This document shows, in pieces, positions 33,996 to 42,161 of a DNA stretch of 45,400 bases. Position numbers and translations under genes: made by a program. Below the pieces are notes generated by a model. It was given only the letters and a program-made list of their open reading frames with translations. It was not told the DNA's origin and did no database searches. Each line of letters starts with the position of its first letter. Position 1 is the stretch's first letter. The stretch covers positions 1 through 45,400 of the forward strand of contig JAKSDQ010000149.1 of assembly GCA_022360015.1 (NCBI GenBank), written 5' to 3'. The DNA is from Cytophagales bacterium. Lineage in GTDB: Bacteria > Bacteroidota > Bacteroidia > Cytophagales > Cyclobacteriaceae.

Positions 33996-35042
33996 CTACA
34001 AATAAAACGCCAGATTCTCTACCGTAATAATATCCAGCGGGAGCAAATTCGTTCGGTCGATTTTTTTGCCGAAAACAAGAAAATCCGACAGGTAGGAAAT
34101 GCCCAGATAAGTCTGGCGTTTCGGGTTTTGATTGATCAAAAAATTAATTTCTCCTGATTTGAGAAAACGGATGTTTTGATCGATCAAATCATAGCCAATC
34201 AGTGGAATGTGGTGCAGTGAGTTCCTTTTCAGGTAGTCAGCAATCACGTGGGCCTTTGACGTGCTTACATAAATTCCGCCCAGGTCATCATGGGCAAAGA
34301 TTTCTGCTATCTTTTCCTCCACATGATTACCCTGCTTTGAGGAAAGCCGCATAGTCTGTAATTCTGCCTTTTCACCCTTTTCTTTAAAGTATTGCCGGAA
34401 ACCTATTTCCTTCTCTTTCAGGTGATTGGCAATAGCAGGATCTTCATCAAAATGAATGATCAGCATCTTTTTCCCAGGAATTTTAATGCGATTTAACAGG
34501 TCGGCAGATACCCTGCCGCTGGCAAACAAATCCTGGCCAATGAAACACAGCGACTGTGAATCTTCAATATGGGTGTTGAATAAAACGTAGGGAATTTTAG
34601 CGGCGATGCACTTGGCCAGGAAATCCAATGATTCGTGATAGAACAAAGGTGCCAGCAAAATACCGTTTGGTGGATTTTCAAGTAACTTATCGATGAGGTG
34701 GCTAAAAAGATCGACATTGGCAATGTCGTACTTTTTTATTTCAATGGTAACGTTGAACTCATTGGCTTTTTTAGCGGCCTCGAGTATGCCGTTAATCGAT
34801 TGATTCCAGTAATTATCCTTTTCGTTGGAGGGTAGGATAGCGACAATTCTGCTTCTTTTGTTGGCTTTGAGCGATCGTGCGATGATATTGGGACTGTAGT
34901 CGATTCTTTTTAAAATGCCTTCTACTTTTTGCCTGGCTTTCTCAGAAACATTGCCACGCTGGTGCAGGATTCGATCCACAGTCCCCCTGGAAACCTCGGC
35001 AAGCTTGGCAATTTCCTTGATGGTGTAATTCTTCTTTTCCAA
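33996..35042 (-). CDS. LacI-family transcriptional regulator
   Basis: A 348-residue regulator starting with TTG at 35042 (LEKKNYTIKEIAKLAEVSRG). In-frame codons further upstream overlap the operator at 35132 and are not protein-like. Residues of about 7-27 are the LacI helix-turn-helix (IKEIAKLAEVSRGTVDRIL), followed by the hinge segment DYSPNIIARSLKANK and a periplasmic-binding-protein-like effector domain (ILPSNEKDNYW to the C-terminus). It faces the susCD gene set. It is the only sugar-type regulator seen in the island, and the CG-centred dyads at five places suit a LacI-type protein, so it is the probable master repressor or activator with an amino sugar or oligosaccharide as effector. 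Confidence 0.88.
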   Translation of the reverse strand: MEKKNYTIKEIAKLAEVSRGTVDRILHQRGNVSEKARQKVEGILKRIDYSPNIIARSLKANKRSRIVAILPSNEKDNYWNQSINGILEAAKKANEFNVTIEIKKYDIANVDLFSHLIDKLLENPPNGILLAPLFYHESLDFLAKCIAAKIPYVLFNTHIEDSQSLCFIGQDLFASGRVSADLLNRIKIPGKKMLIIHFDEDPAIANHLKEKEIGFRQYFKEKGEKAELQTMRLSSKQGNHVEEKIAEIFAHDDLGGIYVSTSKAHVIADYLKRNSLHHIPLIGYDLIDQNIRFLKSGEINFLINQNPKRQTYLGISYLSDFLVFGKKIDRTNLLPLDIITVENLAFYL

Positions 35043-35131
35043 ATATCTTTTGCTTAAATAAAAATGACACAATAATATAAAAAAAATATACCATTTAAAG
35101 TCTAACAATGCAAACTTTATTGGCATTATGT

Positions 35132-35145
35132 TGTGCACGAGCACA
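35132..35145. promoter_or_regulatory. Putative LacI-family operator in lacI/kinase divergent region
   Basis: TGTGCACGAGCACA is a nearly perfect dyad with central CG, 90 bp before the regulator's start and 211 bp before the divergent kinase. It could serve autoregulation and control of the kinase operon. Confidence 0.65.
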
Positions 35146-35355
35146 TTATTGTGTATCTTACCAAAAAATACTGCCGGCCACAATTTGGTGATCATGTGTT
35201 ATTTTTTACATTTATTTTGATGGGGAGGGGTGAGGTTTGCTGAGAATACACTAATATCAGATTTTTTAACTGAAAAAGAACAGGATGGATTGGCTGATGA
35301 TTTTTGTTTTGAATGATCGGGTTGGTTCACTGTTGAGAGAAACTATTGCCAGGGA

Positions 35356-36444
35356 ATGAAACAACTGTTATTGACCAAAGCTTTTGCCATTGACGGTATC
35401 ATTAAGGAAATAGTGCCTTTTGGAAACGGGCATATCAATGATACCTATCGATTGGTTAACGAAAATGCCGGTAAGCCGGATTATTTGCTGCAAAGGATTA
35501 ATCATCATGTATTCAGGAACATTCCTGCTATGATGGGCAATATTCAACTGGTTACTTCCCATATCAGAAGAAAGCTACTTTTTGCCGGCGAAGATGTCTG
35601 CACTAAAGTTTCCACCCTGATCCACACACACGACGGATCACATTTTTTAAAGGAGGAAGGGGAGTATTGGCGGGTTTTTAAGTTCATGAAGGATCTCCGG
35701 TCTTATGATAAGCCGTATAACCCGGAGCAAATGTATGAAGGGGCCAGGGCATTTGGCGAATTCCTGAATTATTTGTCCGATTTTCCAATACAGGAGTTAC
35801 ATTACACATTGCCTGATTTTCATAATATGAAATTCAGATTAAAGCAGTTCATGGCCGCCAGGGACGAGGCCGGAGAACACCAGCGAAATCAGGCCCGCGA
35901 TGAAATCAGGTATGTACTGGAAACAGCGGATTATGTTACTGCTATTCAGGATATACCGGTCAGACACTATATGCCGCTCAGGGTAACACACAATGACACC
36001 AAGTTTAACAATGTACTTCTGGATGCCCATGACAAAGGGCAATGTGTCATCGATCTGGATACAGTGATGCCGGGTTATGTGTACTTTGACGTTGGGGATG
36101 GCATACGTACAGGGGCATCGACGGCCGACGAGCATGAGCTGGATTTACAAAAGGTAGATGTCGATTTGGCTATGATCGATGCTTTTGCAGAGGGTTATCT
36201 GAATTCAACCGGAAATTTGCTTGGTGAAGCAGAGATGTCTATCTTGCCAAAATCAGGAATTTACATGAGTTTTATTATGGGGCTTAGGTTTTTAACCGAT
36301 TATTTACAAGGGAATAAGTACTACAAAACCGATTTTCCCGACCATAACCTGCACCGCGCAAGGTGTCAGCTTCATTTAAGTAAACTGATGAGAAAAAGAC
36401 TTCCTGAAATCACAAAGGCTTTTGGAAAAACGACATTAATTTAG
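35356..36444 (+). CDS. NahK-like N-acetylhexosamine 1-kinase / aminoglycoside phosphotransferase family
   Basis: A 362-residue cytoplasmic kinase of the APH superfamily. It starts with FGNGHINDTYRLV (nucleotide loop), LLQRINHHVF (ATP-binding Lys/Arg region) and EYWRVFKFM. The catalytic block RVTHNDTKFNNVLLD lies around residue 212, with the metal-binding VIDLDTVMPG after it. The GNGHINDTY and NDTKFNNVL blocks resemble N-acetylhexosamine 1-kinases (NahK), also annotated as mucin-desulfation-associated proteins. Predicted reaction: phosphorylation of GlcNAc or GalNAc at C1 to feed a salvage route. It is divergent from lacI and 16 bp before a GH5-like gene. Confidence 0.85.
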   Translation: MKQLLLTKAFAIDGIIKEIVPFGNGHINDTYRLVNENAGKPDYLLQRINHHVFRNIPAMMGNIQLVTSHIRRKLLFAGEDVCTKVSTLIHTHDGSHFLKEEGEYWRVFKFMKDLRSYDKPYNPEQMYEGARAFGEFLNYLSDFPIQELHYTLPDFHNMKFRLKQFMAARDEAGEHQRNQARDEIRYVLETADYVTAIQDIPVRHYMPLRVTHNDTKFNNVLLDAHDKGQCVIDLDTVMPGYVYFDVGDGIRTGASTADEHELDLQKVDVDLAMIDAFAEGYLNSTGNLLGEAEMSILPKSGIYMSFIMGLRFLTDYLQGNKYYKTDFPDHNLHRARCQLHLSKLMRKRLPEITKAFGKTTLI

Positions 36445-36460
36445 CTTTAACCTGTAAAAC

Positions 36461-37600
36461 ATGAAACAACTCATCCTGCTATCTTTTTTTGTGATTTTAT
36501 TTTCCTGTAAAACGAGTAAAAAAGAACAACCTGCTCCGGAAACCAACAGATGGTCCGAAGAAAAAGCATGGGCCTGGTATGAAAAGTATGAATGGCTTGC
36601 CGGGGCGAATTTTAACCCCAGCACATCGATTAACCAATTGGAATTCTGGCAGCCAGATACTTTTGACCCGGAAACCATCGACCGGGAATTAGGCTGGTCG
36701 GCTGAACTGGGATTTAATTTACACCGGGTTTATCTGCACAATTTGCTTTGGGACCAGGATTCCACAGGATTTCTTGAAAGATTGGATAGTTATCTGGACA
36801 TGGCTGACAAACACGGTATAAAAACCATGTTTGTTTTACTGGATGATGTGTGGCACCCGGTGCCCAAACTCGGCATACAGCCTGAGCCGATACCCCACGT
36901 ACACAATTCGGGCTGGGTGCAGGCACCCGGCGCGGCTATACTGGGAGATAGTACCCGGCACGACGAACTGGAGGCATATATTAAAGGAGTAGTGGGTAAA
37001 TTTGCCAATGATGACCGGGTGATTTGCTGGGATGTTTACAACGAACCCGACAACGTAGCAAAAAGACCGGGCCGCGAGTCATTCGAGGTAAAAAACAAGC
37101 ACATCTTCTCCCTTGCATTACTGAAAAAAGTATTTGCCTGGGCCAGGGAAGCCAACCCCTCACAACCCCTGACATGTGGTATGTGGAAAGAAAAAGTTGA
37201 AAACTGGGGAAATCCCGAAAAATTGCCACCCCTGGAGAGATACATGCTGGAGCAATCGGATGTTATCAGCTTTCATGCCTACGACAATTCGACCGAGGCC
37301 GTACAACAGAAAATCGATCAACTTAAAAAGTATAGCCGTCCCTTGTTATGTACCGAATACATGGCGCGTACCCGCAACAATACTTTTGAAAATATGATGC
37401 CACTATTGAAGGAAAACAATGTAGCGGCGATTAATTGGGGTTTTGTGTCCGGAAAAACCCAGACTATTTATCCCTGGAAAAGCTGGGATTCTACATTTAC
37501 TGCCGAGCCTGAAGTGTGGTTTCATGATGTTTTGAGGGCTGATGGTACTCCTTTTTCCGAAGATGAGGTGACACTGATAAAGGAACTGACCAATCGTTAG
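36461..37600 (+). CDS. GH5-like glycoside hydrolase, lipoprotein
   Basis: A 379-residue exported hydrolase with lipobox VILFSC. The TIM-barrel blocks match a cellulase-like (GH-A clan) enzyme: AGANFNPSTSINQLEFW, LGFNLHRVYLHNLLW and GIKTMFVLLDDVWHP. The acid/base Glu lies in CWDVYNEPDN (near 194) and the nucleophile Glu in LLCTEYMART (near 298). Relatives are often annotated as cellulase or 1,4-beta-xylanase, but substrate use within the clan is broad. It is 16 bp after the NahK-like kinase and 79 bp before an SGNH hydrolase, implying co-transcription and cleavage of an oligosaccharide released by the island. Confidence 0.83.
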   Translation: MKQLILLSFFVILFSCKTSKKEQPAPETNRWSEEKAWAWYEKYEWLAGANFNPSTSINQLEFWQPDTFDPETIDRELGWSAELGFNLHRVYLHNLLWDQDSTGFLERLDSYLDMADKHGIKTMFVLLDDVWHPVPKLGIQPEPIPHVHNSGWVQAPGAAILGDSTRHDELEAYIKGVVGKFANDDRVICWDVYNEPDNVAKRPGRESFEVKNKHIFSLALLKKVFAWAREANPSQPLTCGMWKEKVENWGNPEKLPPLERYMLEQSDVISFHAYDNSTEAVQQKIDQLKKYSRPLLCTEYMARTRNNTFENMMPLLKENNVAAINWGFVSGKTQTIYPWKSWDSTFTAEPEVWFHDVLRADGTPFSEDEVTLIKELTNR

Positions 37601-37679
37601 ATCAGCCCGGTTTGCTGGTGCTGGTCTTATGCAATGGGCCTGCAGGAACAATTCAAGCGTATCGACAAACATTTACACT

Positions 37680-38642
37680 ATGAAAGGAGCAAAACGCTAT
37701 CTGATTTTAATTGTCATATTGCCGATGTTGATTTCCTGTGAGAAAAAGGACAAAACCGGCGCTTTGCTGGCAGACAAAAAGGTTTTGTTTCTTGGCAATA
37801 GCATTACCCGGAACGGTGCTTATGTCAGTTACATCGAATACTACCTGCGCAAAAAGTACCCCAAAAACAACATCGACATCATCAGTATTGGCCTTAGCAG
37901 CGAAACAGTGTCCTGCCTGAGTGAAAAGGACCACCCTTTTCCACGTCCTTGTCTTAAAGAACGGCTTACAAGAGCTTTGGAGAAAGTCCGGCCTGAGGTC
38001 GTTGTTGCCTGCTACGGTATGAATGACGGCATTTATCATCCGCAATCGCCCGCACGTATGCAAAAATTCCAGGAAGGTATTCAAAATCTGTTGCAGCAGG
38101 TCGATCAGATCAATGCAGCCGCTGTGCTGGTGACCCCGCCTGTTTTTGACGCGTTGCCAATTGCTGACAAAGTAGTAGACGCCACAGCAGAAGAATTTGG
38201 TTATGCCCACCCTTACAAAGGTTATGATACCGTCCTGGAAGACTACTGCCACTGGTTAAGCGCCCTGAAGATGCCTGACGTGCAAATTATTGACATTCAT
38301 GGCCCTATGAGAGACTGGATCGAAGCAATGAGAGTGCAGAATCCGTCATTCACCTTTGCCGAAGATGGCATTCACCCGTCACCTTCAGGACACCTTTTTA
38401 TGGCACGGACGTTTTTGAAGCACTTTGATTTTTCATTTACCGGTGACCTTCGATCCGAAAGTAACAAAATGCAATCGGACAGCTTGTTTCAACTGGTAAA
38501 CAAAAGAAGAAAATTACGCTCCGACGGATGGTTAAAGTATGTTGGATATATCCGTGGCGATACTGTAAGCCACACCTCCATTGAAGCAACAGAACTGCAG
38601 GCCACCCAGTTGAATCAACAAATCATGGCTTTCAATGACTAA
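37680..38642 (+). CDS. SGNH/GDSL-type hydrolase lipoprotein
   Basis: The start is ATG at 37680 (MKGAKRYLILIVILPMLISC), giving 320 residues with the lipobox at Cys20. SGNH blocks are visible: block I FLGNSITRNG with nucleophile Ser41, block III YGMNDG near residue 115, and block V DGIHPSPSGH near residue 230 carrying the Asp and His. The family comprises esterases and acyl hydrolases. In glycan loci such enzymes usually remove acetyl groups from polysaccharides, which fits here. It is the third gene of the rightward operon. Confidence 0.87.
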   Translation: MKGAKRYLILIVILPMLISCEKKDKTGALLADKKVLFLGNSITRNGAYVSYIEYYLRKKYPKNNIDIISIGLSSETVSCLSEKDHPFPRPCLKERLTRALEKVRPEVVVACYGMNDGIYHPQSPARMQKFQEGIQNLLQQVDQINAAAVLVTPPVFDALPIADKVVDATAEEFGYAHPYKGYDTVLEDYCHWLSALKMPDVQIIDIHGPMRDWIEAMRVQNPSFTFAEDGIHPSPSGHLFMARTFLKHFDFSFTGDLRSESNKMQSDSLFQLVNKRRKLRSDGWLKYVGYIRGDTVSHTSIEATELQATQLNQQIMAFND

Positions 38643-38752
38643 CCCGTCTAAACCTGTTTTTGATTGCTTCAATGCTATCGCATACAAACCGGCCACCTTG
38701 TTTCATTTATTTTGTTTGCGCTTTGATGATTCTCGGAAGGAGTGACTAACAT

Positions 38753-39526
38753 TTAAATTTTCTTTCCTATATAAAACACATAGCCATAAAATGCTTTGTA
38801 TTGATCATACAATTGCATTTCATACTGTTGATTTGCAATGAAGTCTTCGGCAACTTTATTACCGACATGTTTTTTTAAAAAGGCCTCCTGTACTGGGACT
38901 TGTGGTGCATAGAAATGCTCTATCCAGCAGTTCTCAGGCAGAATAAATGTAGCTACAGGAATGTATCCGGCTTTTTGCATTTGTTCGACTTTATTGGGGA
39001 TAGTGTCGATTTCAGGATAAGCATCCATCCAGAATTCATCTATCTCGTTCGGTCGTTCATCTGTAAACCACGACACTTCCGAAACAGCAATATAGCCACC
39101 GGTTTTCAGGAATTTTCGCCATTCGTTAAGTCCGCGTTCAAAACCGATATTATAAATAGCACCTTCCGACCAGATGAGGTCTAATTCTTCATGCTGAAAA
39201 GGGAGATTATGCATCGAACCGACAATGCCTTTTACCCGCTCCTTAAGATTGAGTTTATCGGCATTTGAATTGAACAGATTTATAAAATCAGGAAACAGGT
39301 CGACTCCTGTAATTTTTCCCGGTGTATGTTGTGCGATTACCATTGTTTGACTGCCTGTTCCACAACCTATGTCAGCGATGTAAGATGCCGTAGAAAGATT
39401 TTCGATAAAGCTTAATGCTTTAATCGTTACCTCGGTGCTACCGGGACCCTGCCGTTCTACATTCGAATAATATTCGCAGATTAAATTGAAGTCGAATTGG
39501 TGAATTGATTTATTTTCGTCACTCAT
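38753..39526 (-). CDS. SAM-dependent methyltransferase
   Basis: The start is ATG at 39526 ([20 protein letters not shown]), giving 257 residues; upstream in-frame codons lack support. A class I methyltransferase fold is clear: motif [13 protein letters not shown], motif [13 protein letters not shown], motif [19 protein letters not shown] and a post-motif [14 protein letters not shown]. The second half is a variable substrate-binding part. It resembles small-molecule methyltransferases of the UbiE/COQ5-like type, with the target unknown. It is oriented against the glycan operon and is probably independent of it. Confidence 0.85.
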   Translation of the reverse strand: MSDENKSIHQFDFNLICEYYSNVERQGPGSTEVTIKALSFIENLSTASYIADIGCGTGSQTMVIAQHTPGKITGVDLFPDFINLFNSNADKLNLKERVKGIVGSMHNLPFQHEELDLIWSEGAIYNIGFERGLNEWRKFLKTGGYIAVSEVSWFTDERPNEIDEFWMDAYPEIDTIPNKVEQMQKAGYIPVATFILPENCWIEHFYAPQVPVQEAFLKKHVGNKVAEDFIANQQYEMQLYDQYKAFYGYVFYIGKKI

Positions 39527-39897
39527 GATGTTTAAATTTAAAATGTTGGCGAATAGCCTATGGATACGCATTATCCGTTGGCAAGCCTCAAAACTATAGT
39601 ATATAGATAAGAAAATAACTCAGACAGGAATATGACTGAGTTTTATAAAAGGGCAACCTTGGGCAGCATACCAAAGGTTATTTATTTTACCGAATCCATT
39701 TTAAATCTAAACATCCAAAATTTTTATTTTGCTAAAGATAGCAATTTTTTTGGTAACGGCTATGTGGCAGTAAAAAACTTATTTTTCAAAACTATGGATG
39801 ATTACAAAACACCCGGCAGTGCTACCTGATTATGCTGTTCCTGTTGAGGTCATGGATACATCTTACTCATAAATCCTGGAAAACCGTTATCCTTAGT
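39527..39897. other. Intergenic stretch before the CRISPR fragment
   Basis: No gene is supported. One 65-codon frame exists but has no domain, signal or start context. The segment leads into the hairpin repeat at 39898. Confidence 0.5.
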
Positions 39898-39930
39898 AGT
39901 CATAGCATGGCTCTAAGCCATACTATGACT
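39898..39930. repeat. 33-bp hairpin repeat, copy 2
   Basis: AGTCATAGCATGGCT and AGCCATACTATGACT pair as a 15-bp stem with one mismatch. Its reverse complement differs from the copy at 14404-14436 by one base in the loop. It stands 82 bp before the first decayed CRISPR repeat. Confidence 0.65.
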
Positions 39931-40011
39931 TTCCCACCATTGCTAAGCCTAAAACCTGTTCTTACTTCATCAGAAATTGCACTCCCCATACCATACCGTC
40001 TAAAATTCTAA

Positions 40012-40196
40012 GAGGATACCCTTGTTATTACGGAACTACCTTTCGAAGATGCGGGTTTTCGGCTTATCCCCAATTCTATTGCAAGTTCCAATCCTTATAT
40101 ATCGCAGAACTACATCTCGAAGTACCGCTTTCCAAGGTTTTGACTTCGGGGTCTTTTCCGTTTCAATCCTTATTATCACGGAACTACATCTCGAAG
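40012..40196 (-). CRISPR. Leader-distal CRISPR fragment: two decayed repeats and one intact repeat
   Basis: Repeats lie at 40012-40048 (only about the last 28 bases recognisable, several mismatches), 40085-40122 (38 bp with small changes) and 40160-40196 (intact, starting GTTTCAATCC and ending CATCTCGAAG). They are separated by spacers of 36 and 37 bp. Decay towards the left marks the leader-distal end, in agreement with the repeat complement ending in ATTGAAAC, the usual crRNA 5' handle of type I/III systems. Transcription is therefore inferred leftward. Confidence 0.85.
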
Positions 40197-40490
40197 ATTG
40201 GCAAGCATTAAAACACCATGCTCCGTAAATACAGTCGGGAGAACTCTGCTTTTGGGCGAAATATTTGCGGTCACAAATTGTGATCGCAAATCATCAGTTT
40301 CTTTTTGAGTAAGCTTAAACATGAAATCGCTTGGAAATTTATCGCTATTTCTTTTCACTTGTTGGCCTAAGACCCTGTTGTCTACTCCATAAAGTTCTGC
40401 CAAATCTCTGTCCAACATTACTTTTTTTTCTCTGACAAGATATATTTTTTTTGTTATGGTAGCTTCTGATAGGTTTGTTAAGTTCGTCAT
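40176..40490 (-). pseudogene. ORF6N-domain protein truncated at a CRISPR repeat
   Basis: From ATG at 40490 the minus strand gives 104 residues: an ORF6N DNA-binding domain (KIYLVREKKVMLDRDLAELY, LGQQVKRNSDKFPSDFMFKL, VFTEHGVLMLAN). After LMLAN the frame passes directly into the CRISPR repeat, whose antisense codes LRDVVP and a stop. Relatives continue as MLANVL/MLSSVL plus an additional C-terminal region, so the gene has been cut exactly at the repeat edge (40196/40197). ORF6N proteins are typically phage-derived or mobile-element anti-repressor-like regulators. It may still be translated, but is likely non-functional. Confidence 0.75.
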
Positions 40491-40647
40491 TCTTTATTTT
40501 AGTGTCCGGTTTGATTTGGCCCATAACGTTTCGTACTGTACCTTCAATGGAGACGGTAAATTTTCATTTTCTTACCCCAAGGGACCAAAATTTGCCCAAA
40601 TATAGTGATGAGAATGAATTATGCGGGACTATGGCCGGGGAAACTTC

Positions 40648-40884
40648 CTATATGAGAAGCTCCGGGCCTTCCGGAGAATTTATTTCAGATATCCATTGAA
40701 ACACAATTTCTTTTGAGTCCTTCCGGACCTCCTTGATCAATCCTTCATCGATCATTTGCCTCAATACCTTCTCATCTTGTTTAAATCCAGATGATGGGCT
40801 TCTATAACGATAAGACAAAAGGTAAGGTTTGTTAATTAGAAACATTTGTTTCAATTTCTCCTTGGTCCGGCCCTGGGTTGTCAT
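40648..40884 (-). CDS. Small winged-helix-like hypothetical protein
   Basis: This 78-residue protein starts MTTQGRTKEKLKQMFL. Its middle (DEKVLRQMIDEGLIKEVRK) reads like the recognition helix and wing of a winged helix, with an alternating strand at the end (EIVFQWI). It starts 7 bp after the coiled-coil gene's stop and is third in a compact leftward operon controlled by an XRE-like gene. Identity beyond that is unknown. A short inverted repeat (CTCCGG/CCGGAG, 40660-40676) overlaps its 3' end and may act as terminator. Confidence 0.55.
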   Translation of the reverse strand: MTTQGRTKEKLKQMFLINKPYLLSYRYRSPSSGFKQDEKVLRQMIDEGLIKEVRKDSKEIVFQWISEINSPEGPELLI

Positions 40885-40891
40885 TAGGGTA

Positions 40892-41095
40892 TCAACCTCT
40901 AAATACTTTATCTTCCAACCTGGCTACCCTGTCCTCAATCTTATCTTGCCGCGTCAACAAGTGATCGTTCATCTTATGAAATTGATCGACAAGCGTTTCA
41001 AGTAATTTGGTTTGCTTATTCAAAATTTCTTCTTGCCGATCTTGTCTCATCAGGCTTTCAGATAAGAGTTCCACTATTTTTTCTTCGTTTTTCAT
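40892..41095 (-). CDS. Small coiled-coil protein
   Basis: This 67-residue protein is almost one continuous amphipathic helix (EEKIVELLSESLMRQDRQEE, LNKQTKLLETLVDQFHKM, KIEDRVARLEDKVF), with heptad Leu/Ile/Val positions. It contains no Cys and no signal. It lies 25 bp after the XRE-like gene and 7 bp before the winged-helix gene. A regulatory or partner-binding role is likely; no family is recognised. Confidence 0.6.
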   Translation of the reverse strand: MKNEEKIVELLSESLMRQDRQEEILNKQTKLLETLVDQFHKMNDHLLTRQDKIEDRVARLEDKVFRG

Positions 41096-41120
41096 ATTCT
41101 TATTTTAAAAGTTGACTTAA

Positions 41121-41333
41121 TTATGGTTTGGTCAAATCCCATTCAAGCATCAGGGCAAATGCTATTTCTTCAAGGAATTTCCTGCCGGGTTCTCTACGCC
41201 GATTCAAAATTTCGGAAAGATCCTTTCGTCTGGTTTCATTGTCTCCGGGTAGCATCCGGCCTAGTTCGGATATACTTATCCTCCTTTGTGACATTACCGT
41301 TTTAATCTTGTCGATCATATCTGTTTCACCCAT
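41121..41333 (-). CDS. XRE-like small DNA-binding protein
   Basis: The start is ATG at 41333 (MGETDMIDKIKTVMSQRRIS), giving 70 residues; the in-frame codons before it overlap the promoter. The sequence is a compact helix-turn-helix (ISISELGRMLPGDNETRRKDLSEIL) with a conserved-looking GRKFLEEIAFAL tail. It heads a three-gene leftward operon with a coiled-coil and a winged-helix protein. Two perfect or near-perfect dyads overlap its promoter, so self-repression is probable. Confidence 0.7.
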   Translation of the reverse strand: MGETDMIDKIKTVMSQRRISISELGRMLPGDNETRRKDLSEILNRRREPGRKFLEEIAFALMLEWDLTKP

Positions 41334-41338
41334 AAAGA

Positions 41339-41377
41339 CAAATATACTAAATTTAGTACAGTGTACCAAATTTAGTA
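41339..41377 (-). promoter_or_regulatory. Promoter with two overlapping operators before the XRE-like operon
   Basis: Read leftward, TTG (41367-41369) and TATATTTG (41339-41346) are 20 bp apart, a good Bacteroidota promoter. The perfect dyad TACTAAATTTAGTA (41345-41358) overlaps the -7 box, and TACCAAATTTAGTA (41364-41377) overlaps the -33 box. The box ends 5 bases before the ATG at 41333, so the message is likely leaderless. Confidence 0.65.
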
Positions 41378-41487
41378 CGGGTTCTTAATAAGAGGCTTTG
41401 CCGTCGGGGATTGGCTGGCTCTTGGGCGGTGCAATAATTAAAGCCTGTCCTTAAGAATATTCAGAATTCTCCCCTTCGGAGGAATAT

Positions 41488-41727
41488 TCATTTAAATTTA
41501 TTTATTGCCTTAACAGTACCTACTACTATTAATATTAATCCCATCGTCCAAATCGAAAATGCTAGTCTATGATATATTCCGGGATAACTGAATATTGCAT
41601 ACAATAATGCTGCTGCACAAATAGCGATTATTTCCAACACATTGAATTTTATATTTTTCACCCACGCATATATGTACAGTCCAAGGATAATTGGAATAGG
41701 CAGCAAGTAAATAATTGAGGCGTTCAT
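41488..41727 (-). CDS. Small membrane protein
   Basis: The start is ATG at 41727 (MNASIIYLLPIPIILGLYIY), giving 79 residues with three hydrophobic segments (about 4-20, 28-45 and 55-73) and few charges, so it is a small integral membrane protein. No family is recognised. It lies among AT-rich accessory genes between CRISPR fragments. Base composition and gene density suggest acquired DNA. Confidence 0.55.
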   Translation of the reverse strand: MNASIIYLLPIPIILGLYIYAWVKNIKFNVLEIIAICAAALLYAIFSYPGIYHRLAFSIWTMGLILIVVGTVKAINKFK

Positions 41728-41778
41728 TTTCAATTTTATGAATCCCCCCGATAACATACCTTATGGGAGGTGAAGTGT

Positions 41779-41958
41779 TTAATCCTCCGGGTCTGTCAGG
41801 ATAAGAGGCTCATTATTATCTATTTTTACAATCGCATCAAAATTTTCCGCCAAGAAAATCATAAGTTCGGGCATGGTATAATCTGAATTAGCCAATACGA
41901 CTGCCTTATCGTTTATCTTGACAATAAACCCACCGTCCCTAAATACATTAATGATCAA
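41779..41958 (-). CDS. Small hypothetical protein with TTG start
   Basis: A 59-codon frame, likely starting with TTG at 41958, encodes IINVFRDGGFIVKINDKAVV, LANSDYTMPELMIFLAENFD and AIVKIDNNEPLILTDPED. It alternates strands and one helix in a protein-like way, and no ATG is available upstream before the in-frame stop. It is 51 bp upstream of the small membrane protein gene on the same strand. Function unknown. Confidence 0.45.
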   Translation of the reverse strand: MIINVFRDGGFIVKINDKAVVLANSDYTMPELMIFLAENFDAIVKIDNNEPLILTDPED

Positions 41959-42109
41959 TTTATCAATTTTTATAATCCATCTAAAAATAGTGATAAGTTA
42001 ACTTAATTCAAACCTTTCTGGCCTGGGGTGCTTTTCGGTGATTTATACTCTTTTGTCACACTATTTTACCACCTGACTAAGGTGGTTTGGCGGTGGATGT
42101 TGAAGTAAA

Positions 42110-42138
42110 AAAAGAAGCCTTTGAGAAAGGCTTCTTTT
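42110..42138. terminator. Strong bidirectional intrinsic terminator
   Basis: A perfect 13-bp stem (AAAAGAAGCCTTT with its complement) around the 3-base loop GAG lies 23 bp after the stop of the lipoprotein gene at 42162. A second, smaller stem (CCACC/GGTGG) is at 42069-42085. Confidence 0.8.
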
Positions 42139-42161
42139 ATAACAAATAAATTTCACTGACT

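Noticed and set aside
35043-35195. N-terminal extension of the LacI regulator to ATG at 35195
   Set aside because: The extension would cover the operator at 35132, adds a non-conserved hydrophobic stretch and displaces the HTH from the N-terminus.
39632-39829. 65-codon plus-strand frame
   Set aside because: It is AT-rich and low in complexity, without domain, signal or promoter.
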